From: Glandiceps talaboti
Taxonomy: Eukaryota > Hemichordata > Enteropneusta > Spengelidae
Length of the DNA: 64,000 nt
NCBI RefSeq assembly: GCF_964340395.1
Contig: NC_135570.1
Coordinates: forward strand, 15,397,822 to 15,461,821
Direction of reading: 5' to 3'
Of this stretch, positions 24,811 to 36,439 are shown in pieces. Positions within the stretch are counted from its first letter, which is position 1, and each line of letters opens with the position of its first letter. Position numbers and translations under genes: made by a program. The notes below the pieces were generated by a model. That model made no database searches. It was not told where the DNA came from and saw nothing but the letters and a program-made list of their open reading frames with translations.

Positions 24811-25810
24811 TCACTTTCCATACACATAAACTAAGATGACGTTACATAACACTAACATACAGGTAAAACACAAACAAAATGAAAGAAACAGACACAACAA
24901 ACTGGAGATGCAAGGTTTTAACTCCTGCTAAAATCCCACTTATTAATAAATCCATTCTGAGGACTATACCACGGTCCCACTAAACACACATCACATGACA
25001 ACGGCGGTCACATGATGTGACATGTCAATAGAGAAAGTCATGTGATATGTCACATGACAGCAGTGGTAACATGTGCCTGGTCATGTGACCATTCACCACA
25101 ATATCACAACTCCCTCCCCACACATAATATCCACAACATTTCTTGATACCATTACAATATCTACAATTCACTTCTTAGTCTGTAAGGTACACCGTGACAG
25201 GGCGCCCTCACACATCAGTCATCCCCTCTTTAGGAGAGAGCAGACAGGTGAGGACAGAGTGACACAAACATACTTTTACAGTCTATTCCCGTTCTATAAT
25301 CACACAATAGTTTGCACATGGGCAAAATAGTGAGACTTTTGCCTATGATAAGCAATAATAGTGTATCCATAACCTTGAGAAAATGCTCTTTATGGCCAAA
25401 ACAATTATTTTTGTCTGTTTTCATTTTTCTTATACAGTTTTTTTTTCACTATATGCATTCTTTAAATAGATTTGGTGAAATGACATCGTTGACAAAAAAT
25501 GGATAGGTTGACACCAAGACATGTCACCAACATTTGAAATAAAAGCCATTCGAACATTTCTCTATGAATTCAAGAAAAAGAAGAAAAACTGGAAAGTTCC
25601 CATGTTACAGATTCTCGAGGTATCAACAGAAAAAATAGTCAATTTTCTTTTGGATGAAAATATGTAGAAAAGCAAACTTTTCCAGTTCTTTTCCATCTTC
25701 TATTTCTAAGGATACTGAAAACTGGGAGCTTGCCTGCCCAGAAATCAATACTGGTACACTCCATACAATGGATGACCAACTTTGAAATGTAAAATGGTTG
25801 CAATACTTAC

Positions 25811-25904
25811 TGGCACGTCCTTTCTCCAATGTCAGGTAAGTGATAACATTTTCCACCATTTAAACAATAATTTTCTTCTTTACATTGTATACCATGCCGG
25901 GAGA
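25811..25904 (-). CDS. NRG: Exon 6: front half of EGF domain 1 (C1-C4)
   Basis: The acceptor GGACACAG precedes 25904 after a T-rich tract; the donor CCA|GTAAGT follows 25811. Residues 331-362 contain C338, C344, C350 and C361, with YCLNGGKCYH closely resembling the vertebrate FCVNGGECFM. Only four of the six EGF cysteines are here. The exon stops one residue after C4 in phase 2. Vertebrate neuregulin genes break their EGF domain at the same place, before the alternative alpha and beta exons. Confidence 0.93.
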
Positions 25905-26530
25905 CTGTGTCCAAAAAGACAAAAAAGGTTTCACCTGATTAAGTCTTTTCACAAGATGACAACCGATTAAAGCACACTCCTTATAATGTTGATGAGACGT
26001 CAGCGAAAATTTGGGGAAATTCTTTAATGTAAATAGACATTTTCATTTGTATTTTTTGAAAATTTTGAAATCTACTCAAATATATGCATGTGCTTGCTAA
26101 GTATCCTTTTTCAATGTGAAATAAGAATATAGTGCACAAACAGAAATTAGAATCCATATGATAGCATTTTTTAAACTATTATCCTTCTACCAAATTATCA
26201 ACATTTCTGTGCTGATCAGAATGCCCATTATGCCAATTTGACACATCAATGACTCAGCAATTTATTTATCATACACTCAAATTTGAACTCCTTCTCTCTG
26301 TTTCTGTGGTTTATCTTTACAACCAACAACAAAACTCTATTAGAACACACATTGGTAATGATGATATTAAAGGCCAGGGTTTCAAACCGTTATCTTGTCT
26401 GTAGAGCCCTTTACACAGGACCATTTTTTATGGAGACCGACTTTTTCTCTATAGCACGTACTGCCAGAAACTTTTTACCAGGTTTAAGGTTAAATCCTAA
26501 ATCAAACTCAGCCATCAGAAGATATCTTAC
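25905..26530 (-). other. Intron 5
   Basis: About 630 bp; nothing recognisable beyond splice signals. The long plus-strand frame at 26283-26744 is the antisense of exon 5 and intron. Confidence 0.6.
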
Positions 26531-26706
26531 CTTCACAGAGTTCACCACTCCATCCATCCATGCAATTACACTGGCATGCGAGAACATCGAAATCTCCATG
26601 ATCCCCACAGCTTGTTATGTCACAGACTGGTGCCTGCGTCGTTGTTTCTGTTTCTGTGATGTTACAAAACTCACCAGAATAGCCCTCTCGACATTGACAC
26701 TCGCAA
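26531..26706 (-). CDS. NRG: Exon 5: end of second and all of third CxCxC module
   Basis: The acceptor GTTTATAG precedes 26706; the donor GAAG|GTAAGA follows 26531. The splice with exon 4 makes IDKS-S-CECQC, completing module 2 (C273, 275, 277, 286). A Thr-rich linker with a possible N-glycosylation site (N287-I-T) follows. Module 3 has cysteines 300, 305, 316, 318, 320 and 329 and ends DGWSGELC. Exons 4 and 5 together are 324 nt and phase 1 at both ends, so skipping the pair keeps the frame and would give the vertebrate-like Ig-EGF order. Confidence 0.88.
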
Positions 26707-26917
26707 CTATAAACAAACAACATAACATCAAACATGTAGTTTAGCAAAAGACACCCTGAATTTCGCTCTGCATATTACACATGAATTATTATAGGTGCAC
26801 ATGAGACTGCGTCAACGCTTTTTTAGTTTGACCCCCTAGCATGACGTAAAATGTTATTATACCAAGAATTGTTTTCTTTTAAAATTGAGAGGGAAATTAT
26901 TTCTTTGGGTTGCCTAC

Positions 26918-27065
26918 CTTGATTTGTCTATCCTCCCATGTTCACAAGTTATGTCACATAATTTTTCTTCTTCGTCACAAAGTTCTCCTGCCCATCCTTC
27001 ATCACAAGAGCAACTACATTTTTTGACGTTTAAGTTTCCATTGACACACGTTAATGCACAAATAT
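26918..27065 (-). CDS. NRG: Exon 4: first CxCxC EGF-like module and start of the second
   Basis: The acceptor TCTCTTGCAG precedes 27065; the donor AG|GTAGGC follows 26918. Residues 223-272 hold module 1 (cysteines 225, 229, 239, 241, 243, 252; spacing 3-9-1-1-8, ending DEGWAGELC) and the opening of module 2 (C259, C263). The C-x-C-x-C-x8-C pattern differs from the usual EGF spacing and, as I recall, is common in EGF-like repeats of marine-invertebrate secreted proteins. No counterpart sits between Ig and EGF in vertebrate neuregulins. Phase 1 in, phase 2 out. Confidence 0.88.
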
Positions 27066-29276
27066 CTGCAAGAGAGAAGAAAAAGAAACATGAAAGTATG
27101 TCACAAAAAAGGCAATGTAGGAGAAGAGAAGCATTAGATTTTTTCACACTTAAAAGCACTGAAAACATAAAACTGTCCAAGGTGAACAGACTGTTTCTTC
27201 CACAACACATTCTTGCCATACCTGGGTATTCATAAATCAACAATAGCTACTGTCCATAGGTTATTTTTACCTGTGTGCACCTCTGACTACATTTGTATGC
27301 CTGATGGAAGCCAACAAAGGGGCACAAACACAACACAATCAAATATCAAATATCAACTCTTTTCTGTTGTATCTCTTTAGTTCTTTTTTGAAATAAATAA
27401 CCCTGATTTTTACATCAAACAAGACCACAAACTTGAACCTAACATGATGCTAAGTTATGTTCTACAAACTATGGTAGTCTTGCATGCGACATCATTCAAA
27501 AATTTGACATTTTTTTATACAAAACTTTATTCTGTAAACATATTTTCATATCCACAACCAATTTTCATGAAATTTTGTTCCCTACAATATTCCATTGCTA
27601 TACAAAATTATTTGAAGTGACATGAAATTTTATTTTCTTGTTCAACCATTTTTTATATCATTCTAAAATCCTACAATATTCATAAAAATCTGTTCCCGAT
27701 ATACGATCACAAAACAAACATTATATTTGAACAAAAGTGTATTTAAAATTATTTGCAATTTCAACAGTCTTGATGTACATGTATTCTGTGGTTTTGTGAC
27801 CTGCAACCAAACTCTTCATTTGTAAGCTGACACAAATACCTGTACAACTACACTTCACAAATCCATCCATTTTCTGGCTTTTTGCCAATCAAAATAATAA
27901 CTCTCACTTTGAGATTTCTCTGTTCTTCTTCTACCCTTGGTCATATATTCAAACACATGTTACTTATCTGTGATTCAAACAACAAAATCAAAACTCAAAC
28001 AACAAAATGTGTCATAGTGAACAACATAACATCTTCCTGAGTTCGCAGAAACTCAACATTCCATGCCAACCAACGTCAGGAACTATCCTGTACCTATATA
28101 GTTTCACATACAGTTCTACTAGAGTACACCATGTGATCTGCATTTTCCCATACTAAGGTTTCCTGTCAAAGGGAACGCTAAACCCTTCTAACACACCCTA
28201 CACATTCTTACATTGCTAACACTCCTTACTTTAAAACCAATGATTTTCTGACATTTCCTTTTTTAATGAATTCAAACCACGGACACACCTTACATAGATG
28301 ACATTTGACATTCTTAAGTTTCCTACTTTCAATGAAGGGAGAGAAAGCGCTAAAGACATGTGGAGGAAGAAAATGGCTTCCTTGACCTGGTCTACCAAAC
28401 ACACAGATAAATAGAACCATGAATGTCAGTATAAAACGTGATGATATTTTTCTTTACTTTACAATGACTACCGACATCCACAGGACACAAATGACAGAAC
28501 AGAATAGGTAGAGGTCCAAGTGACAATTGACAGGAAAGGCTAGCTACTTCCATATGACACGACAGCACTCGGACAGACTCGCTACTTCCATGTGACTAGG
28601 ACAAATTCTAGCCACGTCCATGTGACAACTGACGGGAGATACAAGCTACATGTATGTCCTTGTGTCTTGGATCATGACTCCATTATAAACACACAATTAG
28701 ACCTTCACATCTTAAATATTCAAATATGAATTCAGAAATATCAATGCATTACCAGCTTAACCTAATACCAGATGAAATTTTAATATTTAATTTGTAACTT
28801 ATTAATACTACTTTTTAATAAGGTGTCATTTTGACACACAATATAATAGATCCCGTTCTTCAGGACCAGAGTATGAGTACTGCTATGAATACACAAGTAA
28901 ACATGTGACCACTGAGTCTCATGACATACGCAATCCATGTGTTCAAATAAAGAACTTGTTGGAATAAAAATTCAATCAACAGCAACTGCCATGTTTCCCT
29001 ATAGATGTATGATGTAATTCCACATAACACGATGACCTCATTAATTGTCAAATACATGGCTACAATGTACACACATTCAGTGGCTACAATGTACACATTC
29101 ACACAATGTTCAACATAGACATTAACCCATTATGAACTAATCCAACGGAGGAAAAAAGAACATCAAAAAACATAAACAGATAAAATTGACGGTATGTTTG
29201 CCTACTTGAATACCTGTGAGATAACAGTATACCTAAATGACAGGGTAGTCACAGCATGGTTCATTCATTCTCATAC

Positions 29277-29415
29277 CTTCAAATGTTTGGTGAAAGGTGG
29301 AATAATCTTCTGTTATGGTGACACCAAATCCATACCCCAACGTTGCCAAGAGACATGATACCAGAACTACTGGTAAACTGATAGAAGTGATGGTTCGGAG
29401 AGTACTGGACGCCAT
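29277..29415 (-). CDS. NRG: Alternative first exon 1b: second signal peptide
   Basis: This reading frame begins MASSTLRTITSISLP and runs 46 residues to a donor, GAAG|GTATGA, in phase 1. It has the form of a signal peptide: short polar start, hydrophobic core VVLVSCLLATLGYGFG, then a polar stretch. It lies in intron 3, between the Ig exons and the CxCxC exons. Its phase matches exon 4 (giving E-D-ICALTC) and also exon 6. An isoform beginning here would have no N-terminal or Ig domain (743 residues with the long tail). A TATA-like sequence lies just upstream. The initiation context is weaker than in exon 1 (-3 is T, +4 is G). No transcript evidence is available, so the exon is an inference from signal peptide, donor and phase. 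Confidence 0.65.
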
Positions 29416-29445
29416 GGAGAAGTTTGACAGCTTACACTGGTACCA

Positions 29446-29455
29446 GATATATAAA
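29446..29455 (-). promoter_or_regulatory. TATA-like element before exon 1b
   Basis: The minus strand reads TTTATATATC, centred about 36 nt before the exon 1b start codon. If it is used, transcription would begin within a few bases of the ATG and leave an unusually short leader. It may therefore be coincidental in this AT-rich DNA, or the real start may lie farther upstream. Confidence 0.3.
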
Positions 29456-31307
29456 GCAGAATTGTATGGGTCCTAAGTCGCACAGTTGACAGCTTTCCCT
29501 TTAAATGCTCACTGTCACATGCTTCACGTTCTTTTTATAGACACATAGTAGGGTCATTTACAAGGTAATGGGGAATCCCATCAGGTCAGGTCACATGCAA
29601 ATGTGAATGTGATATACCTCCCCCTAAATTCACATACCACAGACAACAAACTATACAACCATAGATCTCATTTCAAAAGAAACGAGATTGACCTTTGCTC
29701 TTAGACGTGGGTGGGTCATATGACGCTCAATACCCTACCTCTCTATACATTTAGTTGTGTTTTGGTAACTACTTTGTTGTCTGAGTGTGGACTATACCAT
29801 TATTGTATAGGGGGAGGAGAGGATGATGAGCCAAAGACTAGACATTGTTGCATCAGACGAGAGATAATAAAGAGATGGACTACGTAGGGTAATTTCCATC
29901 AGCTAGCAAGACATGAAAAGAATGAAAACAGCAGGAGAAGATTTGACATGGGAAAGTAACATGACAAAATTGTGTCTGGAAAAATGCCAATTTTGGATTC
30001 GGATGGTTTCATGCTCTATTGCCGACATTATTGAATAACACCTATACACTATCCTAGTATGGGCATGGTTCCTGAAACCCCACTTTTAATTTTTGAAAGT
30101 TATTTATGACCGGAAGACAGTTCAATTGTGCGGTTTCCCCATCAATGCTTCACCTGACCCAGGTACTTCTATGAAGGAAGGAACTACTACCGCTACAAAC
30201 TTGGAATTTGCAGGAAATTGTCCGATGGGTTCCTCAAAAATTTCTAACTAATACTCAAAATATATAAAGTATTTCTGCTTAGTCCTACATTTAAGGTAAA
30301 CACTTTGAATTGAGATGTAAATATTTCCACAAGAATGACCAGAAACACAGATAAAATTCTGCGGAACTTTTCTGCATGGGTCTAAGATTAGTTAAGCAAT
30401 GTCCCTGATTTGGTGTCATTAGATATCTGAATTTAAGAAGATGTGTCTTCACTTTTTACTTTTTAAATGAGAAAAGGAGATTAGTCTCTTCGTTGTTTTC
30501 AATGGGTCATCATTTTGTAGGTATTCATATTTTTTTTTAGACAGTATCTAGCAAGAATTATCGAGAAACACTATAAAATAGTCAATCTAAAATCTCTTCT
30601 AGTATTTTACTATTATCAAATGTCACTATTAATATTATTAGAAGTTAACTATTATAATTTTTTTTCACTAGGTTTGTTTAATTTTTCGACACAAGGAGTT
30701 ACAAATTCTGAAAACATCCATACAACAGCATAACTTCTAATTTCAAACAGTATTTTTGTTACAACCGGTAACTATACGTAGAATTTATTCAATTTTCCTA
30801 GTCATTACCATGGTTTCCATTAAAATTATGGTTCAATGTATGGAAATTGATGTATATTTTACCAGAGTTCCCAATTCTGTTACTAAGGTTACCAAACCTT
30901 AGCATAAAACATTGTCAAATTTACCAGACCCCCTACTAATACGAATGAACTCACTGTGACCCAATGACCTCAGAGTGACCTCTATGTAAAGATCTCTTAA
31001 AAACAGGGTTGTTCTCCAGCTGACATTATAACTTTGATTATCCAAAACTGAAACCTTAGGTTCACTGATCTTAGACGACATAAACCTAAATTGCACACCA
31101 AAACATCTCATGTTCATGCTTATTCGGTTCGCACGGCGCCCTCGCTTCAGAACAATCTCCCATTTATACCCACCATTTACCAATTTGGTCTGCTTTTAAT
31201 TCTAACCTTATAATCACCTTTCTAACATCACATATTTTTTTAAGCATCTGCAATCAAGAAAATTGACACTCTAAACAAATAAATAATTCCATTAAACCAC
31301 TTCTTAC

Positions 31308-31417
31308 CTATAGTAGCTGAACTTGTAACTTGATCAATTCCATTGCTAGCTATACACGTATACTCCCCTTCATGTTTGGACTTCTGCGCCTTTTTAATTT
31401 TCACCCTTGAACTTTTT
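31308..31417 (-). CDS. NRG: Exon 3: second half of Ig domain
   Basis: The acceptor CTTTGACAG precedes 31417 and the donor TAG|GTAAGA follows 31308. The 110-nt exon reads KSSRVKIKKAQ, then EGEYTC with the second Ig cysteine (C207), then IASNGIDQVTSSATI. The same element in vertebrate neuregulins is KNSRLQFNKVKVEDAGEYVCEAEN, so the match runs the length of the exon. It enters in phase 2 and leaves in phase 1, so exons 4 and 6 are both in-frame partners. Confidence 0.93.
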
Positions 31418-32007
31418 CTGTCAAAGAAAAAAAAATGTGGTCAGTTACATAATAATTGCACTTGATTCTGCAATCAGTTTATTTACCCCAAAATAAATAT
31501 AACAGTGGGTAAATGGGGAGTCAGGAAATAGCTTCCAGCTAGTCTGGGCCTGTCCCCTCACATATCTATATGCAGAAATTCACAGCAAGGTACTCAATAA
31601 TGACTCAAAATATATAATGTATTATGTACACATGATTAAAATTACAAATATACAGTTGATCACTTATACTGTGACAGTAAATATTACTTGAATACAGAAC
31701 ATTTTGTAATAAAAGCTATTCAAACTATGAGAATGACTGTTTATGGACTGAAATCTACATGTAACTACTCAAATACATTTCTACGTTGTTGATGTACATC
31801 CAAAACTTTCTTTTTCGATACCACAACTTTCATCCCGATATTTTTAGGGCCAGTTGACTTTTTATGAAATAGGAAAATTAGAGAAATTCATAACATTTAT
31901 AAAGTGTAAAATATCGATACAGACTTCGTCATAACCCCATGACATGTGAGTGCAAATGTAGCTATTTTAGAACTCAAGCTATAATTGAGAGAAGTAAAAT
32001 TACTTAC
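31418..32007 (-). other. Intron 2
   Basis: About 590 bp without repeats or other features that I can see. Confidence 0.6.
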
Positions 32008-32161
32008 TTTGACGTTTTTACACCATTTGTAAGTGGTTCGCCGTTTAGTGTCCATGAAATTGTAACTGCAGGAACACCTCGCGCTTTACATTTTAATGTA
32101 ATTCTTCCGCCTTCCTCAACGGTTTTATCTCTAAGTTGTTTTGAAATTTTTGGTGCTTGCA
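32008..32161 (-). CDS. NRG: Exon 2: first half of Ig domain
   Basis: The acceptor TTCTTTGCAG precedes position 32161 and the donor AAA|GTAAGT follows 32008. Incoming phase 1 completes a Val codon with exon 1, giving DDC-VQAPKISKQL, which aligns with the DC-xxRPKLKKM stretch of vertebrate neuregulins. Residues 135-186 contain the first Ig cysteine (C159 in ITLKC) and the core tryptophan (W171 in TISW). Splitting the Ig domain between two exons matches vertebrate neuregulin genes. The exon is 154 nt and ends in phase 2. Confidence 0.92.
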
Positions 32162-32230
32162 CTGCAAAGAAGAGAGAAACAATAAGTTGTATTAAAGTAT
32201 TCCGGTTGATGCTGTTTGCAAATTGAGAAC

Positions 32231-32243
32231 AGCGCCCTCTACA
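32231..32243 (-). promoter_or_regulatory. CTCF-like motif
   Basis: The minus strand reads TAGAGGGCGCT, matching the CTCF core YAGRKGGCRSY. A similar CAGAGGGCGCT occurs at 4601-4611. Binding is inferred from motif only. Confidence 0.3.
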
Positions 32244-33155
32244 GTTGAAAAATGGCAGCACTATGGCCACCTGTCTTGAACATAAATTGTAACACATGAG
32301 AGCAAATCAATTATTGCTTGGAATGTGCAATCCAGACACTGTGTCATGTATAATGGTATCTACCATGTCTGATTAGGTCTGGTAGTGATTTCCAAATGTT
32401 TTATAAATTCTGAGCAAATAACAAGAAAAATAAAATAGTGCTATCGGCACTGAAAGTGTTTGATATGCCTAATCAGTCAGAAGAAAAAAAACATTACCAT
32501 ATTGTTTTATACAATTATAACTATATTGTATAAATATATATATGATTTTTGTAATGTGTCCGTGAAAGAAAGCTGCCACCAACCTTCTACAATATCAGAC
32601 TATGCTAGGCACCAAGGCTATTTTTATAACATGCAACACATCAATTCTTTTACAGTAAATTTATAGTTCTGATGTCTAAGGCCTCTGTTGTTATTTCATC
32701 AGGGAATGACTTTATCACATGACAACATTCCAATGTCAAGGTCAATGTTCCAGTATCCTATTCACCAGCAGCAGTTGCTATTCATTGGACACCATTGCTA
32801 TTTCAGCATGACGAACTGACAAGATGGTGAAAATTTGGTACAATGGCAATAACAACATCGACGTGAAACTATCTTCTTCTTTTTTTAATTTTGAAACTGC
32901 ATCTTTCAAAAATTGAATTCAAAGGATGTCATTTATGTTGGATATGCTTACATGTAGAGATCCCTCTCAAGAACGACACACAAATGTTTCAACAAACACA
33001 CAAAATTTTGAAAAGTGTTCCAGGCTACATATTCTCCATTTTTTACAGCAAACAATAAACAGATAATCTTTTTAATATCCCATAAATTACATGTAATGTC
33101 ATTCAAATTCCATTATTGAAAAAAACGTGACTATATCGGTAGACTTTTGTTCTGA

Positions 33156-33236
33156 AGGCTGAATGTTGGTCTATGAATGACAAGGCTGAACATTGGTCTA
33201 TGAATGACAAGGCTGAATGTTGGTCTATGAATAATG
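33156..33236. repeat. 27-bp tandem repeat, 3 copies
   Basis: AAGGCTGAATGTTGGTCTATGAATGAC in three near-identical copies. Confidence 0.9.
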
Positions 33237-35441
33237 TTTCACTTCTTCAAATATGACATAATACACAATCAAAACCATTGCTGAAGTATTGGCCAAAAAA
33301 CATATGTACAGATGTTAGAAAATTTCAGTTGCTTCCTGCATGCAAATAATAGACACAATGCCCATATCGAAAATTTCAATAGTCCAATCATCAAAGTAAT
33401 GATTATGAATTCTACGAACGATTTTAAAAGGATCACGTTTTATTCTCACATGACATATTCTATAATGTCTACTTATGAAATCATTGCACATATACATGTC
33501 ATCAATAAACTTCACCAGGGACTTTCTACATGAGCTGGGGATGACGTTATCGATGCACAACTTTCATTTTCTACAGCCGTCTGATAAACAAAAATGGCGT
33601 CATTGTATTATGGGAGTTTTGTAGACATGGGAAGCCATTTTGAGAGAGATAACATAAATGAGAATTACCCACACATTTGCATTTTTCACAGACACATTCA
33701 ATCTTGAGTTAATAACTATTATCAAATCTTTTAAAATTTCATCAACTGAATCATTTATTGAAGTATGGTTATTAGAAATGTGAAACCAGCATATCTTAGT
33801 ATACCGTTAAAATCATATAATTGCTAACATGTCTTTGAACACAGCCTTTCAAGTTTACAGCTGTTACTGAATATGTACACTAAATGTCATCATTACATGC
33901 ATCTTTTATTAAAATCTCTGAACTTGTTAGTAAAATATCGATGAAGCACACAATTGACATCAGTTTTGGGTCAGTTGCAACAGCAGACACAGATTTACAT
34001 ATCTACGGCAAATTAAGTTCAAACAAGAAGACTTTCTCACGCTGAAATATCATCACCTAAGATATCTTGTCAACTGTCCTGTATTTGACAGTTGTAACAC
34101 TAAGTTGATCCAGGGTAGGCCTCAAAGGCACAATTAGCATAATCCAGGGTCTCTAACATGGCAGGACTAAAAAAGTACCACAATCAAATAGTTTCGTTTG
34201 AACTCGCTTGCTCTGATATTTGCACATGAAAGCAATTCTCCCAAATTTACATTTTCCTAGGCAACCGAAAATATTTCTGAGCTCTGATCCAAATGTGCAT
34301 CATTTAAATCCTGATTCACATGACTGTGACTTCAAGACGTTCTTCTCAGAAACACAACAGTCTTAGTTCAACAATCTTTGATAGAAAATGTCTCAAAAAT
34401 ACAAGTTTCTGAGGACATGGATTTCTGCTACAGAAAAAAAAAGGTGTGAAAAACTCAGTGACTGTCACTAAGAGTAGAAACACAACAAGCAAAGTGTCAT
34501 AAATACACAATGAAAGACTATTGTTTGGATTTTATGAATGACTGGTTTTTTTTGTAGTAACACAGCGTTTGCACAACTGTTCACAGGAATCAAGAAAAGT
34601 TATAATAGTACACAGCTAATTGCTTATTGTGTATCAATTGACAGGCAACAGTATTTGATCTGAAATCTGCATGGGCACGTTACACAATACCATGGTTGGG
34701 TTCACTCAGTGAGAACTTGTCACAGAACAAAAGGCAGCCTTATTATCCTCCACTAGACAATAGATCAATTGCTGCCTAGTCAAGGTGTTAAAAGACCAAA
34801 ATGAATGCACCACAAAACAAGAACTCTATCTTAGCATCCCTAGACTACTAATTAAGCAGCAGAAAATTAACTTGCACACTTTATCTATGAAGAATTTGCA
34901 AACATAATGTGATTTAGCTGGCGCGATACCAAACTCTTTACAACCATCAACAATTAACTCAAAAGATGGGTTATTATCAACACAAGTAACCCAGATGAGT
35001 TAGTAACTCTATTCAAAGACTCACTGACTTTCTACCCCGATATGACAACTGACTTAAGAAGTATTCATACCTATATGAAGTACAGTATACTATAATTTAC
35101 GTCAAATACCTATATTTTCCATCATAAGACTGAATAGTGCTTTGTAATCAGGACATGAACATGTATTTTTAGAAAACCTTCAATGCTCACAACTACTCAA
35201 AGAATTTTGCATTTTGCACACCAGAATGATAATTTTTTGTTGAATATGCAATCATAGCTTAGACATATTTGTGTAGTTTACTCCAGCCCTAATACACACA
35301 CGTACAATCTATAGTTTATGCTCCAGACATCTCTACATTGATAGGGGGATCTCAAACTACATATTTAAATGGTAAGTTCCATTAAGTGCAACTCGGAAAC
35401 ATGCATTTAGTAATGCAATGCATGTGTGTGTGCATGGAAGG

Positions 35442-35935
35442 GGGGGGGGGGGGGTGAACCAGTTTGACTGATGCACTGAGCTGAGCAATTTCTTGTGACA
35501 TACTAAAATTTGATGTCCACTTTTCTTTGCTACATGTGTGGTGACTAACAAGACGAGTCAATAAGCCAAGTTGATGCACCATTGATGTACAATGATGCAC
35601 AACATTTTGGTACTCCATTAACCCTTACACTAAGCTACAGTACAGCTGGGCTATGTCACTGATCTGTTATGTATCTACAAGAGCCTTGAGGTGAGAGAAA
35701 TCAAAGCTACGTATCGCAATGCAGATAGGCTACTTACTGCATGGTGGCAAACAAGAACACCTAATTCATTTTGAGCCACAACAAAAAGTTTTGTTTCTGT
35801 AGCACATGGGGGGGGGGGGGGGGGTTAGCCTGGGGAAGTGCTGGCATGGAGGGGAACTAATCTGAGGCTATGCTGGAAGTCAGTGCATACCATTCTATGG
35901 CACATGGAGGAGGGGGGGGGGACTAGCCTGGGGAG
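35442..35935. repeat. Poly-G runs with a local duplication
   Basis: G runs near 35442, 35810 and 35914. The last two are each followed by TAGCCTGGGGA, and GTCAGTGCATACCA also recurs, indicating a duplicated segment of about 100 bp. Confidence 0.7.
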
Positions 35936-36439
35936 ATGATGAAAGTCAGTGCATACCAATTTGTAAAGGTAAACACAACTATAAAACCACAAATACATTA
36001 CCATGATTATGTGGTTATAGACTCACAGTGTTGTTTTATTGCCCTATCAATTACATTTACAACATCATTAAGACTAATACACACCTAGGTGCAGTTTTTA
36101 TTCTGTATTCAACTCCTGTGCTTTGATCAGTTTTATCTACTACCAACCGACCAGTCCGTTGATCCCCAGTCCGGTCCGTTAGCTACACTAGTTTTTGACA
36201 ATGAACAGTGTTCAAAACTGTCTTTGTTCAATTAACAATGACTACACCTAGCAATGGTATGCAATTAGTTTGAAGTTTACAAGTAGAAAGAGGATTTATT
36301 GCTTCTACAGATACTTCGAAATGATCCCATGTGTGTTTGTTTCAATGTTTGCATTGTGCTAGAAATATTTCCACCTTCACATTCACATACTTGGTCAGCT
36401 AATTCTTCAACCAATGGACAAATTTTCTGTATTTATTTT

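Larger units (their letters stand above)
20907..25810 (-). other. Intron 6
   Basis: Contains overlapping DR1 motifs at 21293-21312 and one at 24243-24255, a CCTAGG minisatellite, a CAGA microsatellite at 24576-24810 and a cluster of TCACATGA/CATGTGA motifs at 24990-25090. No additional EGF exon was found. Confidence 0.55.
27066..31307 (-). other. Intron 3
   Basis: Apart from exon 1b and its flank I find no repeat or exon. An NF-kappaB-like GGGGAATCCC lies at 29570-29579, about 155 nt before the exon 1b ATG. The minus-strand frame 30899-31183 lacks support. Confidence 0.55.

Noticed and set aside
30899-31183. Minus-strand 94-residue frame between exon 3 and exon 1b
   Set aside because: No family resemblance, no phase-compatible acceptor and donor pair, and the frame runs without Ig or EGF landmarks.
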